NCBI GenBank assembly: GCA_905182355.1
Contig: CAJJBH010000017.1
Span: 1-34,668 of the forward strand
Source: an uncultured Paracoccaceae bacterium
GTDB taxonomy: Bacteria; Pseudomonadota; Alphaproteobacteria; Rhodobacterales; Rhodobacteraceae
Length of the DNA: 34,668 nt
Direction of reading: 5' to 3'
In this document: positions 8,509 to 16,376 of the stretch, piece by piece
Position numbering within the stretch: the first letter of the stretch is position 1
Layout: each line of letters begins with the position of its first letter
Made by a program: the position numbers and the translations under genes
Notes under the pieces: model-generated
Database searches by the model: none
What the model saw: the letters and a program-made list of their open reading frames with translations, nothing else
What the model was told of the DNA's origin: nothing

Positions 8509-9819
8509 ATGCAACTGGCACATATATTTTCGTCATCTATCAAGCCTATTCAGGGCTTTTTGACCCGCGGGCGCAATCAAAACATCATGGACCGTGACGG
8601 TGTCGATTTACCGTCAGGGCCAGTTACGCCCAAACGTCCCCAACAAACCTTCGCCAAAGCGTCCAACAGCGACGTCCTTGAAATTTCTTGCCCTGATCCG
8701 ACAGCCGAAGACCGCGAACGCGATTTCCACCAGATGCGTGGACAACGCCTTGCCCGCCAAGAACAATGGAACGATGTCTCGCGCGCTATCAGAACGGCAG
8801 ATCGTGCACTTCGTAAAACCGCCGGTGGCATGCCCATTGCCGACCTTATTGGCTACGGTGCCCGCGCTGATGTTGTGAACGCATGTGAACACGCCTTGCT
8901 TAGTGGAAAGCCAGCCAAAGATGCCCCACTGCTTGCGGGGATCGAGGCGCTGGAAACCGTTCTTTCCGAATACCCTGACGACTATGCCATCGCTATAATT
9001 GTCGCACAGGCGCACATGGATATGGGTTGGGCATGGCGCGGTGGACGGTGGGATATCGAGATTTCAGCCATCAATCGCGAAGCATTTTCCGCCCATTTTG
9101 ACCACGCAGCTGATATTCCTGCGCCCTATAAAGGGTTGCACCCAACGCCTGCCTCCCTTGCGGCAGCAGAATGTGCGCAACGCGCGGGCCGCAGTAACGA
9201 CAGCGACAAAATCGCAGATGCCTATGAGAAACTGATCATGCTTGATCCAAGTAACGCCCGGAAAATGCGCGCTATGGGTAATCACCTACTGCCCCGTTGG
9301 TTTGGTAACTACACCACCCTTGAACTTGAGGCCCGCCGCACAGTAGCGCGCACCCAAGATACATAGGGGGCTGGTGCCTACACTTGGGTCCAGTTTGACG
9401 CGATTGCATTTGATGATATCGCCTGTGCCCGCCTAGATGTTGCGTTTTTCATTGATGGCTTACGTGACATTCTGGTGCGTACAACTGACCAATATACCGT
9501 TAATCTTCTGGCCTCTTATTGCGCAAATACGATGGGCAATAGTGCAGGTGGCAATAACGAAGCAGATCTAGTGCGTTGCCAAATCGCGGAGTGCGCAAAA
9601 TGGATTATCCGCGAGCATCTGACAGAACTACACCCCATGCTTTGGGCGCATGCTGCGCGCGGCTTTGACAACAATCTACGGGTGCGTTGCCCTGATCGCT
9701 TTGCAGCATCTGGCGAAGCAGATGCTTTGCGGATCATCGGTAACTTGTTTTGCCGTGATATTGCGGCTGGGAAACGTGTTGTTTTCACCGAAGACGGGCC
9801 AATCACACAGCCCGCATAG
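8509..9819 (+). pseudogene. TPR-like hypothetical gene interrupted by an in-frame TAG
   Basis: One continuous reading frame of 437 codons from the ATG at 8509 to TAG at 9817-9819, broken only by a TAG at 9364-9366. The first part (285 codons) has helical, tetratricopeptide-like character (AQHFDHA-like and AYEKLIMLDPSNARKMRAMGNHLLP). The second part continues in the same frame with no loss of coding character: GAGAYTWVQFDAIAFDD, then WIIREHLTELHPMLWAHAARGF. I do not know the function. The lost codon may have been TGG (Trp), since a TGG-to-TAG change needs one base. Other possible starts are 8416 and 8587. Readthrough is possible but there is no evidence for it: TAG serves as the normal stop of this gene and of the neighbouring mgtC-like gene. 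Confidence 0.7.
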
Positions 9820-9829
9820 CCCTTACAGT

Positions 9830-10327
9830 CTATGACAACCGCTGCGCCGCTGACCCAAGCAACATACGGGAATAAATCCGATGTGCGCTTAGAAGGCTGT
9901 CAAAGACGGGCCCCAACAACGGTGTGCCACCTTCACGTTTGGGAGGTTCGGGCACCACAACGGACCCAAAGAACAACTGTGTTCCACCGTTATGTGCATC
10001 AACCATCAACCACGACCTGGTACGTCCGGCAGACAGTAGTATTTCACAATCGCGGCGGGATTCAATTTGCCATATGGCCATCGTGTCACTTTCGCCAGAC
10101 GCCAGTGCAGTAACATCAGCGTCTATCATCCTCCCCTTGGGGATAAGGGCAAGCATCAATCGCTCCAAACGAAACAGCAGGGTGGTGTAAAACGCAGCCA
10201 TGAATTCAGGCAAAGTGATCGCATGGTCCAGTTTGATGCCATAGCAATCTGTATAAAAGCCCGGCAATTCAGCTTGTTCCGCAATGAATGTACCCACAGG
10301 CAGCGGCATTTCGACGACTTTTTCCAA
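9830..10327 (-). CDS. DUF2867-like protein of unknown function
   Basis: About 165 residues. The DCYGIKLDHAITLPEFMAAFYTT and LMLALIPKGR blocks, then TMAIWQIESRRDCEILLSAGRTRSWL and GGTQLFFGSVVVPE, resemble DUF2867 proteins, whose function is unknown. I chose the TTG at 10327 because GGAG lies nine bases upstream. The next candidate is the ATG at 10309, and a longer frame reaches back to 10429 into the MgtC-like gene. It follows the MgtC-like gene by 52 bases on the same strand and is probably co-transcribed with it. It converges with the interrupted TPR-like gene, with only ten bases between the stops. Confidence 0.6.
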   Translation of the reverse strand: MEKVVEMPLPVGTFIAEQAELPGFYTDCYGIKLDHAITLPEFMAAFYTTLLFRLERLMLALIPKGRMIDADVTALASGESDTMAIWQIESRRDCEILLSAGRTRSWLMVDAHNGGTQLFFGSVVVPEPPKREGGTPLLGPVFDSLLSAHRIYSRMLLGSAAQRLS

Positions 10328-10379
10328 CTTGTATTTCTCCGAATGGCTCAGATTGTAGCAGAAATTCGTTACAACCTGA

Positions 10380-11111
10380 CTAAGAGTCGGTATCGCCCTC
10401 AATATCTTCCATATCAGCCCAAGCTGCATGAAGAATGCGCGGGTCTAAGGACAACTGGCACATCACATGTTCCCCCTTGGATTTATCAAGGCCTAACCAT
10501 GTCACCAGCGCGACGATCTCAACCTTGTTCGTATTTTTATGGCTTTCAATCTCTCGCAAGGTCACCCCGTCCGTCCCAAGCTGTTCCAGAAGCACAGTTC
10601 TGATATCAGTTTCATCCTCAATCTGACATGTCAGTCTTAATTGGAACAGCTGCGCAGTTCCGCCATCCTTTGCCACCTTATGTTTTAATTTCCGGACAAT
10701 GGGTCGCAACCCAAGGTTCGAGAATACAATCAGCGCGGTCAGTGAAAAAGCATAAGGCAGATGCCCCGATCCCGCGATCAATCCAACAGCCGCCGAACAC
10801 CATAATGTTGCAGCGGTGTTTATGCCTTGGATATTCAAACCATCGCGAAAAATGATCCCTGCCCCCAGAAAACCAATGCCGGACACAACCTGCGCGGCCA
10901 CACGGGTCGGATTGATGTCTTCGGGGAAAAGTGCGGCAAACGTCACGAACCCTGCGGCCCCCAATGAGACAAGCGCATTGGTGCGAAGGCCCGCCATCCG
11001 TCCACGAAACTGCCGTTCCGACCCGATGATGGCGCCCATAATCAACGCAAACCCCATGTTAATCGTGGCGAATAGCAACGGTAAATCTAGATCAGACAAG
11101 ACTTGAACCAC
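10380..11111 (-). CDS. MgtC/SapB-family inner membrane protein
   Basis: 243 residues from a GTG at 11111 that has AAAGGA eight bases upstream. A longer frame reaches 11180 but has no better start signal. The N-terminal two thirds holds four or five hydrophobic segments with the MgtC signature: GAIIGSERQFRGRMAGLRTNAL, then VVSGIGFLGAGIIFRDG and INTAATLWCSAAVGLIAGSG. The C-terminal 80 residues are soluble and ACT-like (LFQLRLTCQIEDETDIRTVLLEQLG). MgtC proteins support growth at low magnesium, and in pathogens they modulate ATP synthase activity. The exact role here is unknown. It is divergent from gatB across a 255-base gap in which I see no clear regulatory motif. Confidence 0.88.
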   Translation of the reverse strand: MVQVLSDLDLPLLFATINMGFALIMGAIIGSERQFRGRMAGLRTNALVSLGAAGFVTFAALFPEDINPTRVAAQVVSGIGFLGAGIIFRDGLNIQGINTAATLWCSAAVGLIAGSGHLPYAFSLTALIVFSNLGLRPIVRKLKHKVAKDGGTAQLFQLRLTCQIEDETDIRTVLLEQLGTDGVTLREIESHKNTNKVEIVALVTWLGLDKSKGEHVMCQLSLDPRILHAAWADMEDIEGDTDS

Positions 11112-11366
11112 GGTTTTTTTCCTTTGGATCGGGTATGAAAAGTCTAAGCTACCATCATAATCAGGCAACGACGTGAACAACCCATTGCGCTACTTTCACG
11201 ACATAACTGGTCGGGGCGTATAACTATATCACCTAGATTTAGCCACCTCGCACGGAAAACACCACATTTACCCAAAACCCCATCCTATGTATGTGCTCCC
11301 TTCCCCTCTTGCCCCGCTGTCCCCCCTGTCCTAAAACGCAAAGCAACACCGCGACAGGAGACTGCG

Positions 11367-12881
11367 ATGCTTGATCTGACTTATGAACTGCCCAAAATCA
11401 AAACCATAGCTGGTGCCAAACATGACTGGGAATTGGTCATTGGTATGGAAGTCCACGCGCAGGTCTCATCCAATTCCAAACTGTTTTCTAGTGCCTCCAC
11501 CAAATTTGGAGCCGAGCCAAATTCAAACGTGGCTTTTGTTGACGCGGCCATGCCCGGCATGTTGCCCGTCATCAACGAATTCTGCATTGAGCAAACCGTG
11601 CGCACAGGGTTGGGTCTAAACGCCGAAATCCACTTGAAATCGGCCTTTGATCGCAAGAATTACTTTTACCCAGATTTGCCGCAAGGCTATCAAATTTCCC
11701 AACTTTACCACCCGATTGTCGGCGAAGGCGAAGTGTTGGTCGAACTGGGTGACGGCACCGCGCGCACCGTGCGGGTCGAGCGCATCCACATGGAACAAGA
11801 CGCGGGTAAATCGATCCACGACATGGACCCGAATATGTCCTTTGTCGATTTGAACCGCACAGGCGTTTGCCTGATGGAAATCGTGTCAAAACCTGACATC
11901 CGCAGCCCTGAAGAGGCCGCGGCCTACATCGCCAAAATTCGCCAAATCGTTCAGTATTTGGGCACCTCCGACGGCAACATGCAAAACGGTAACCTGCGGG
12001 CTGACGTGAACGTATCTGTCTGCCGCCCCGGCGATTACGAAAAATTCCGCGAAGGCGGCGATGATTTCTCAAAACTTGGCACGCGGTGCGAGTTGAAAAA
12101 CATGAACTCCATGCGCTTCATCCAAGCGGCAATTATGGCCGAAGCCAAACGCCAAATTGGTGAATTGGAAAACGGTCGCGAAATTCAGCAAAACACCATT
12201 GCATGGGATCCTGATACGGGTGAAATTTCGCAGTTGCGGTCTAAGGAAGAAGCGCATGACTATCGCTATTTCCCCGATCCAGATCTATTGCCGCTGGAAA
12301 TCGAACAGGCGTGGGTAGACGACATCAAAGCCACGCTCCCCGAATTGCCTGACGCGAAAAAATCACGGTTTATCAGTGGCTTTGGCCTATCTGATTACGA
12401 TGCATCCGTCCTGACAGCCGACGTGCAAACTGCTGACTATTTCGAGGACGTGGCAAAGGGCCGTGACGGAAAGACATCCGCAAACTGGGTTATCAACGAG
12501 TTGTTTGGCCGTCTGAAAAAAGACGATAAAGACATCACAGTCAGCCCTGTCACCCCAGCCCAATTGGGGGGGATCATCGACTTGATCAGCTCCGACGCGA
12601 TCTCAGGCAAAATCGCCAAAGACTTGTTCGAAATTGTCTACACCGAAGGTGGCGACCCCGCCCAAATCGTTGACGAAAAGGGCATGAAACAGGTCACCGA
12701 TTTAGGCCCAATCCAAGCAGCGCTAGACGAAATTATCGCGGCGAATCCTGACCAGGTGACCAAGGCCCGCGAAAACCCGAAACTTGCGGGCTGGTTTGTG
12801 GGGCAAGTGATGAAAGCAACGGGTGGCAAAGCCAATCCAAAGGCTGTGAATCAACTGGTTGCCAAAACGCTGGCGAGCTAA
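11367..12881 (+). CDS. gatB: Aspartyl/glutamyl-tRNA(Asn/Gln) amidotransferase subunit B
   Basis: 504 residues. GatB is the kinase and tRNA-binding subunit of GatCAB, which converts Glu-tRNA(Gln) (and often Asp-tRNA(Asn)) to the amidated form. The family start [23 protein letters not shown], the metal and ATP region [19 protein letters not shown] and [13 protein letters not shown], and the C-terminal YqeY-like tail ending [16 protein letters not shown] are all present. The ATG at 11367 follows CAGGAG. gatA and gatC are not next to it, which is common in this group. Downstream lies a strong hairpin at 12921-12947 that overlaps the next gene's start. Confidence 0.96.
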   Translation: MLDLTYELPKIKTIAGAKHDWELVIGMEVHAQVSSNSKLFSSASTKFGAEPNSNVAFVDAAMPGMLPVINEFCIEQTVRTGLGLNAEIHLKSAFDRKNYFYPDLPQGYQISQLYHPIVGEGEVLVELGDGTARTVRVERIHMEQDAGKSIHDMDPNMSFVDLNRTGVCLMEIVSKPDIRSPEEAAAYIAKIRQIVQYLGTSDGNMQNGNLRADVNVSVCRPGDYEKFREGGDDFSKLGTRCELKNMNSMRFIQAAIMAEAKRQIGELENGREIQQNTIAWDPDTGEISQLRSKEEAHDYRYFPDPDLLPLEIEQAWVDDIKATLPELPDAKKSRFISGFGLSDYDASVLTADVQTADYFEDVAKGRDGKTSANWVINELFGRLKKDDKDITVSPVTPAQLGGIIDLISSDAISGKIAKDLFEIVYTEGGDPAQIVDEKGMKQVTDLGPIQAALDEIIAANPDQVTKARENPKLAGWFVGQVMKATGGKANPKAVNQLVAKTLAS

Positions 12882-12920
12882 ATCGCGCCTCTGTGACGTC
12901 CCGTCCTGATTGACAAGACA

Positions 12921-12947
12921 CATGCCCCAAACCCAAATTGGGGCATG
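12921..12947 (+). promoter_or_regulatory. Perfect 10-bp hairpin enclosing the start codon of the thioesterase gene
   Basis: CATGCCCCAA (12921-12930) pairs with TTGGGGCATG (12938-12947) around a 7-base loop, ACCCAAA. The 3' arm contains the ATG at 12945-12947 and the only nearby G-rich sequence (GGGG). No U-run follows, so it is not a classical gatB terminator. It could hold the start codon closed, as RNA thermometers or translational attenuators do, or trim the gatB transcript. Confidence 0.6.
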
Positions 12948-13427
12948 AAAAATGACATATTCCATTCTACCCCGCTTGTCGTCCTTCCCGAATGGATCGA
13001 CTATAATGGTCACCTTAACATGGCATATTATTCTGTGCTGATGGACCAATGCGCGGATCAAGCCTATCCAATCTTCGGCTTTGGTCCAGATTACCGGGAA
13101 AAAACCGGCTGTACGACATATGTCGCTGAACACCACGTGTGCTATGTGCGCGAATTGCATGAAGGTGACAAAGTCATCGGCACCTTCCGCGTTTTGGATT
13201 ACGATGAAAAACGGTTCCACTGTTTTCAAGAGCTGTGGCACGAAGACGGCTGGCTGGCCGCAACTGGCGAAGCATTAACCCTGCACGTCGACCAATCTGG
13301 GCCAAAGGTTGCACCGATGGCAAAGGAAATACTAAGCAACGTGGCCAAAATGTATGAAATCCACAAAGACCTGCCTTGGCCCGACCGTGCTGGCCGCAGC
13401 ATCGGGATCAAACGCAAGGGGTCTTAA
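12945..13427 (+). CDS. Hotdog-fold thioesterase-family protein
   Basis: 160 residues with the 4HBT-type opening VLPEWIDYNGHLNMAYYSVLMDQ. Asp19 and the NGHLN loop (21-25) mark the usual catalytic region. VCYVRELHEGDKVIGTFRVLDYDEKRFHCFQELWHEDGWLAATGE is the long hotdog helix-and-strand stretch. Close relatives include thioesterases linked to carnitine and betaine breakdown (betainyl-CoA thioesterase type) and general acyl-CoA thioesterases. I cannot tell the substrate. The ATG at 12945 is the only good start before residue 26, but it sits in the 3' arm of a perfect hairpin and lacks a well-placed Shine-Dalgarno sequence. Confidence 0.82.
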   Translation: MKNDIFHSTPLVVLPEWIDYNGHLNMAYYSVLMDQCADQAYPIFGFGPDYREKTGCTTYVAEHHVCYVRELHEGDKVIGTFRVLDYDEKRFHCFQELWHEDGWLAATGEALTLHVDQSGPKVAPMAKEILSNVAKMYEIHKDLPWPDRAGRSIGIKRKGS

Positions 13428-13445
13428 CTGGATTTTTGTTTTTAA

Positions 13446-13474
13446 ACACATTAGCCTCGCGCGACACACATTAG
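13446..13474 (+). repeat. Direct repeat ACACATTAG, 20 bases apart, upstream of the Crp/Fnr gene
   Basis: ACACATTAG occurs at 13446-13454 and 13466-13474. The copies are exactly 20 bases apart (about two helical turns) and end 36 bases before the ATG of the regulator pseudogene. This is consistent with a tandem protein-binding site, but no protein is identified. Confidence 0.3.
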
Positions 13475-13509
13475 TCCACGTCACACATCAATAGGGCATC
13501 ATAATCGCA

Positions 13510-14158
13510 ATGGATCAGACGACCTTCTTCCTTGATGCTTCTCAGGAACTGCACCGTATTTTTGACAAAAGCTTCGTCACTCAGCACCTTAAAGCTGGCG
13601 AAACGCTATTTGAACAAGATGAGTATGACGACCGACTTTATGTGCTGGACGAAGGGTTGCTAGAAGTCAGCGTCTATTCGACTGATGGACGCAAACTTTC
13701 ACTAAACATGCTGCAACCTGAAAGTTTATTTGGTGAAATCGCCATGTTTGACCCTGGCCCCCGCACAGCAAGGGTCGAAGCAATCAAAGATTGCAAACTG
13801 CGTTTTTTTGCGACAATCAACCTTGATCCCTGCAATTAAAGCAGAACCACATCTTGCCGTGGAGTTGCTGCGGCTTGCAGGCAAACGGATGCGCTGGCTT
13901 TCCCAACAAATGGAAGATCAGGTGTTTTTGTCACCTGCCGCTAGATTGGCCTCAAAGCTGTTGTACCTTGCAGGCGACAGCGGAAAAATCATTATGTCAC
14001 AAGCCAAAATGGCTGACTATGTTGGTGTCACACGCGAAGTTGTGTCCAAAACGCTGTCAGAGTGGCGGCGTGACGGCATTGTCATCCTTTCACGTGGCAA
14101 CATCGAAATTCAAGATCATGAAGCCCTGCATGATATCAAGAATTCAAAAGAATCTTAA
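13510..14158 (+). pseudogene. Crp/Fnr-family transcription regulator, frameshifted at a T7 run
   Basis: The first frame (13510-13839) encodes a cyclic-nucleotide-binding-type beta-roll: KAGETLFEQDEYDDRLYVLDEGLLEV, LFGEIAMFDPGPRTARVEAI. It then runs off into a stop. The shifted frame continues with the dimerisation helix (EPHLAVELLRLAGKRMRWLSQQMEDQ) and a winged helix-turn-helix, MSQAKMADYVGVTREVVSKTLSEWRRDGIV. Removing one T from the run at 13803-13809 joins them into a full-length protein of normal Crp/Fnr size with RFLRQSTLIPAI at the seam. The recognition helix has TREVVSK, close to the SRETVGR of E. coli CRP, so a TGTGA-type target is plausible. No Fnr-type N-terminal cysteine cluster is seen. 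The run could also be a sequencing error or a slippage site. Confidence 0.85.
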
Positions 14159-14172
14159 TAAATTCTTACTTG

Positions 14173-14188
14173 TGTGATGTGCTTCACA
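14173..14188. promoter_or_regulatory. Perfect CRP-type site, TGTGA-N6-TCACA
   Basis: TGTGA (14173-14177), TGTGCT, TCACA (14184-14188). This is an exact match to the E. coli CRP consensus half-sites with the standard 6-base spacer. It begins 15 bases after the stop of the broken Crp/Fnr gene. A TGTTAC stretch at about 14213-14218 would place the site near -42 to -44 of a rightward promoter. No protein gene starts within 600 bases to the right, so the target would be a non-coding RNA or nothing. Confidence 0.55.
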
Positions 14189-14240
14189 GAACACTGCAGC
14201 TCGGCGTGCGAATGTTACTACATGGTCATTTCAGGCCATA

Positions 14241-14336
14241 CATTAAGACCAAAACTTTAAGGACATTCCTTTAAGGCCAACATTTTAAAACCAAACGACC
14301 GAAAATCTTTATTACCCAAATTATTAAAACCAAACC
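14241..14336 (+). repeat. Imperfect 14-base tandem repeats
   Basis: Four contiguous units start at 14241, 14255, 14269 and 14283, each resembling YWTTAARRMCMAAM (for example CATTAAGACCAAAA, CTTTAAGGCCAACA, TTTTAAAACCAAAC). A fifth copy, TATTAAAACCAAAC at 14322-14335, differs from the fourth at one base. No function is known. Confidence 0.45.
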
Positions 14337-14691
14337 ATTTGTAACGGGATAGAACCACAAGCGTTATTTTCGCATCTACCGTATTTCTAAAATCAACAAT
14401 CCGTTCATCACCTATCAATCCAGTTCGTTTGATGAGCGTACCAATACCTTATTAAAATTTCGTATATTTTTGTAAGCTATAACACAGTATTTGCGGTCCA
14501 GTTTAAGCTGTTTATTTAAATCAGCCATGCTCCGCACGAACCAATCGCATTGGGGTTTCTTCTCCGTTATCGCAATGCGTCACCCGCGCCAGTGGGTTTG
14601 GGTCATCGTTTCACGACTGTCTTTCCTGATTAGATAAATTGTAAACGATGGCCCGATAACTGGCACCATGCGCCGCCCCATCCACCGATAA

Positions 14692-14724
14692 AATACCGAC
14701 GCTTTACCGACGTAATACCGACGT
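14692..14724 (+). repeat. Three direct 11-base repeats around TACCGACG
   Basis: AATACCGACGC, TTTACCGACGT and AATACCGACGT lie end to end, so TACCGACG recurs at 14694, 14705 and 14716. The 11-base period puts each copy on the same face of the helix, as in arrays bound by response regulators. It ends about 80 bases before the DUF4177 gene and upstream of a possible -10 TATATT. Confidence 0.5.
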
Positions 14725-14805
14725 TGCTTTTCAGCCTGAACTCGGGGGCTTTTCGCCGCCGCTCCCCCCTGCTATATTTGTACCTCAGCTTCAAAGGTGC
14801 GATCA

Positions 14806-15294
14806 ATGTCCACATACCAATACCGCGTTATTCCCGCCCCTTCCAAAGGCCTAAAAGCCAAAGGGGTCAAAGGTCCTGAGGCCCGTTTTTCCAATACAAT
14901 TGAAGACCTTATGAACCTCATGGGATCGCAAGGCTGGGAATTCCAACGCGCGGAAACATTGCCGTCGGTTGAACGATCAGGACTTACGGGGTCCACAACA
15001 AAATGGCGCAACGTTTTGGTGTTTCGCAAGCCCCACTTTGACGGAGTTGACGCTTTTATGCCAGAGCTTCAAATTGCACACATTTCTAATGAAAATGCAG
15101 CTGTCGTAGACACTACAGAGACACCAAAAATCGAAGCCGAAGAAACCCCAGACGACGAACATCCTGCAGGTGGTAAAGGTGCCACACAAATGCTGCCCGA
15201 CAACGGCGTTGAAGGAACCAGCGAAGTGGCCGGAATGACCGACTCGCTAAAATCATTGGCAAGCCGTCGTTTTCCTAATAATTCAGATAGTTAA
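14806..15294 (+). CDS. DUF4177-domain protein
   Basis: 162 residues from the ATG at 14806, with AAGG nine bases upstream. A GTG at 14797 would add three residues. The N-terminal 75 residues carry the DUF4177 pattern: YQYRVIPAP, a helix with IEDLMNLMGSQGWEFQRAETLP, and a final strand WRNVLVFRKP. This is a small alpha/beta fold of unknown function. The rest is acidic and probably disordered (ETPKIEAEETPDDEH). It lies just downstream of the 11-base repeat array, which may control it. The convergent bolA gene ends nine bases after it. Confidence 0.75.
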   Translation: MSTYQYRVIPAPSKGLKAKGVKGPEARFSNTIEDLMNLMGSQGWEFQRAETLPSVERSGLTGSTTKWRNVLVFRKPHFDGVDAFMPELQIAHISNENAAVVDTTETPKIEAEETPDDEHPAGGKGATQMLPDNGVEGTSEVAGMTDSLKSLASRRFPNNSDS

Positions 15295-15302
15295 GCCGAA
15301 GC

Positions 15303-15572
15303 CTAGACATCTAAATCAAGTGCAAGTGCATGGATACGCCCGATCAATTCGGGCCCTAATGCACTGTGCACTGCGCGGTGCCGCATGATGCGTGATTTGC
15401 CCTCAAAAGCTGCCGCACGGATGCGCACATTAAAGTGGCTTTCGCCACCCTCTTGGAACCCAGAATGACCTCGATGGCTTTCGCTATCATCCACCACGTC
15501 CAATGCGTGTGGTGCCAACCCGTCCCGCAGACGCATTTCAATCTCATTTGCAACCGACATTTTTTCGCTCAT
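15303..15572 (-). CDS. bolA: BolA-family protein
   Basis: 89 residues with the BolA signature: VVDDSESHRGHSGFQEGGESHFNVRI and then HRAVHSALGPELIGRIHALALDL. BolA proteins pair with monothiol glutaredoxins through a [2Fe-2S] cluster and some bind DNA. The conserved His in the C-terminal part is present. I use the ATG at 15572 because GAGG lies close upstream. The internal ATG at 15560 (MSVANEI) is equally plausible from family alignment. It is divergent from the J-domain gene with 71 bases between the starts, an arrangement I recall from other roseobacters. Confidence 0.9.
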   Translation of the reverse strand: MSEKMSVANEIEMRLRDGLAPHALDVVDDSESHRGHSGFQEGGESHFNVRIRAAAFEGKSRIMRHRAVHSALGPELIGRIHALALDLDV

Positions 15573-15643
15573 TTCGCCTCAACCCCTTCACACTGCCTGT
15601 CATTCTTCTATGTTGTATCGCCAGAGTCGAAAAGGTCAAACCG

Positions 15644-16273
15644 ATGCCAAAGCCAGATCCATTCGGATTCGATATGTCCGTATCCACCTCGAAAAAGAAG
15701 AACCCACGTGGTCGCCGCGGCATGTCCGGCGCGTCCGAAACATCCACACGTCTATGCGATCACGAGGCCTGCCAAGAGGCCGGCAAATACCGCGCGCCCA
15801 AAGCCCCAGATGTCTTGGATGACTTCTTCTGGTTTTGCCAACAGCACGTCCGCGAGTATAACTTGAAATGGAACTTTTTTGACGGCACGACTGAGGCTGA
15901 AATCAACGCCCAACAGTCCGAAGACAAGGTCTGGGAACGTCCGACAAAACCGCTGGGCGATCCCGAAGCACGGGCATGGGCACGTTTGGGTATCGAAGAC
16001 CCGCATCAGGTCTTGGGCGCGAATTCAACGCAAAACCCTGGTCGTAAAGGTGGCACTGTTGGCAAAAAACTACCACCAGTAGAACGCCGCGCGGTTGAAA
16101 TTTTGGAAGTTGCAGACAACGCAACCAAGCCAGAAATTCGAAAAGTTTACAAATCGTTGATCAAAGTTTTGCACCCAGACATGAACGGTGGGGATCGATC
16201 CCAGGAAGAACAATTACAAGAAGTTGTTTGGGCATGGGATCAATTGAAGTCCAGCCGTAGTTTTAAAGATTAA
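15644..16273 (+). CDS. J-domain (DnaJ-like) protein
   Basis: 209 residues from the ATG at 15644, preceded by AAAGG. The J domain is C-terminal (about 150-209) with the essential HPD tripeptide at 177-179 in VLHPDMNGG, so it should stimulate an Hsp70 ATPase. The N-terminal part has a basic stretch (KKKNPRGRRG) and CDHEAC / FWFCQQHVREYNLKWNFF. The paired Cys and His residues there could bind zinc. There is no G/F region or DnaJ zinc finger, so it is a type III J protein. Its client is unknown. The bolA / J-protein / cobS / cobT order is a recurring neighbourhood, but I see no direct functional link. Confidence 0.88.
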   Translation: MPKPDPFGFDMSVSTSKKKNPRGRRGMSGASETSTRLCDHEACQEAGKYRAPKAPDVLDDFFWFCQQHVREYNLKWNFFDGTTEAEINAQQSEDKVWERPTKPLGDPEARAWARLGIEDPHQVLGANSTQNPGRKGGTVGKKLPPVERRAVEILEVADNATKPEIRKVYKSLIKVLHPDMNGGDRSQEEQLQEVVWAWDQLKSSRSFKD

Positions 16274-16304
16274 GCACGGCTTACCTTATTTGGAATTTAG
16301 GATA

Positions 16305-16347
16305 GCTTTTGAAATCTGGGGGCAAACGGCCCCCAGCGCGCAAAAGC
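16305..16347. terminator. Extended hairpin after the J-domain gene
   Basis: An inner stem CTGGGGGC (16316-16323) with GCCCCCAG (16329-16336) is enclosed by an outer stem GCTTTTG (16305-16311) with CAAAAGC (16341-16347), separated by a 4-by-4 internal loop. It starts 32 bases after the stop of the J-domain gene. No U-run follows on either strand, so it may be a stability or Rho-related structure and not a classical terminator. Confidence 0.5.
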
Positions 16348-16376
16348 ATCTACGCCAATCGTCGAAACCAACCACG

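Larger units (their letters stand above)
14159..14805. other. 647-base gene-free region with regulatory-looking elements
   Basis: No open frame here looks real. The DNA is AT-rich in its first half. It contains a perfect CRP-type palindrome (14173-14188), a run of imperfect 14-base repeats (14241-14296 plus one at 14322-14335) and a three-copy 11-base repeat (14692-14724). A possible -10 sequence TATATT lies at about 14772-14777 upstream of the DUF4177 gene. An unannotated small RNA is possible. Confidence 0.5.
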
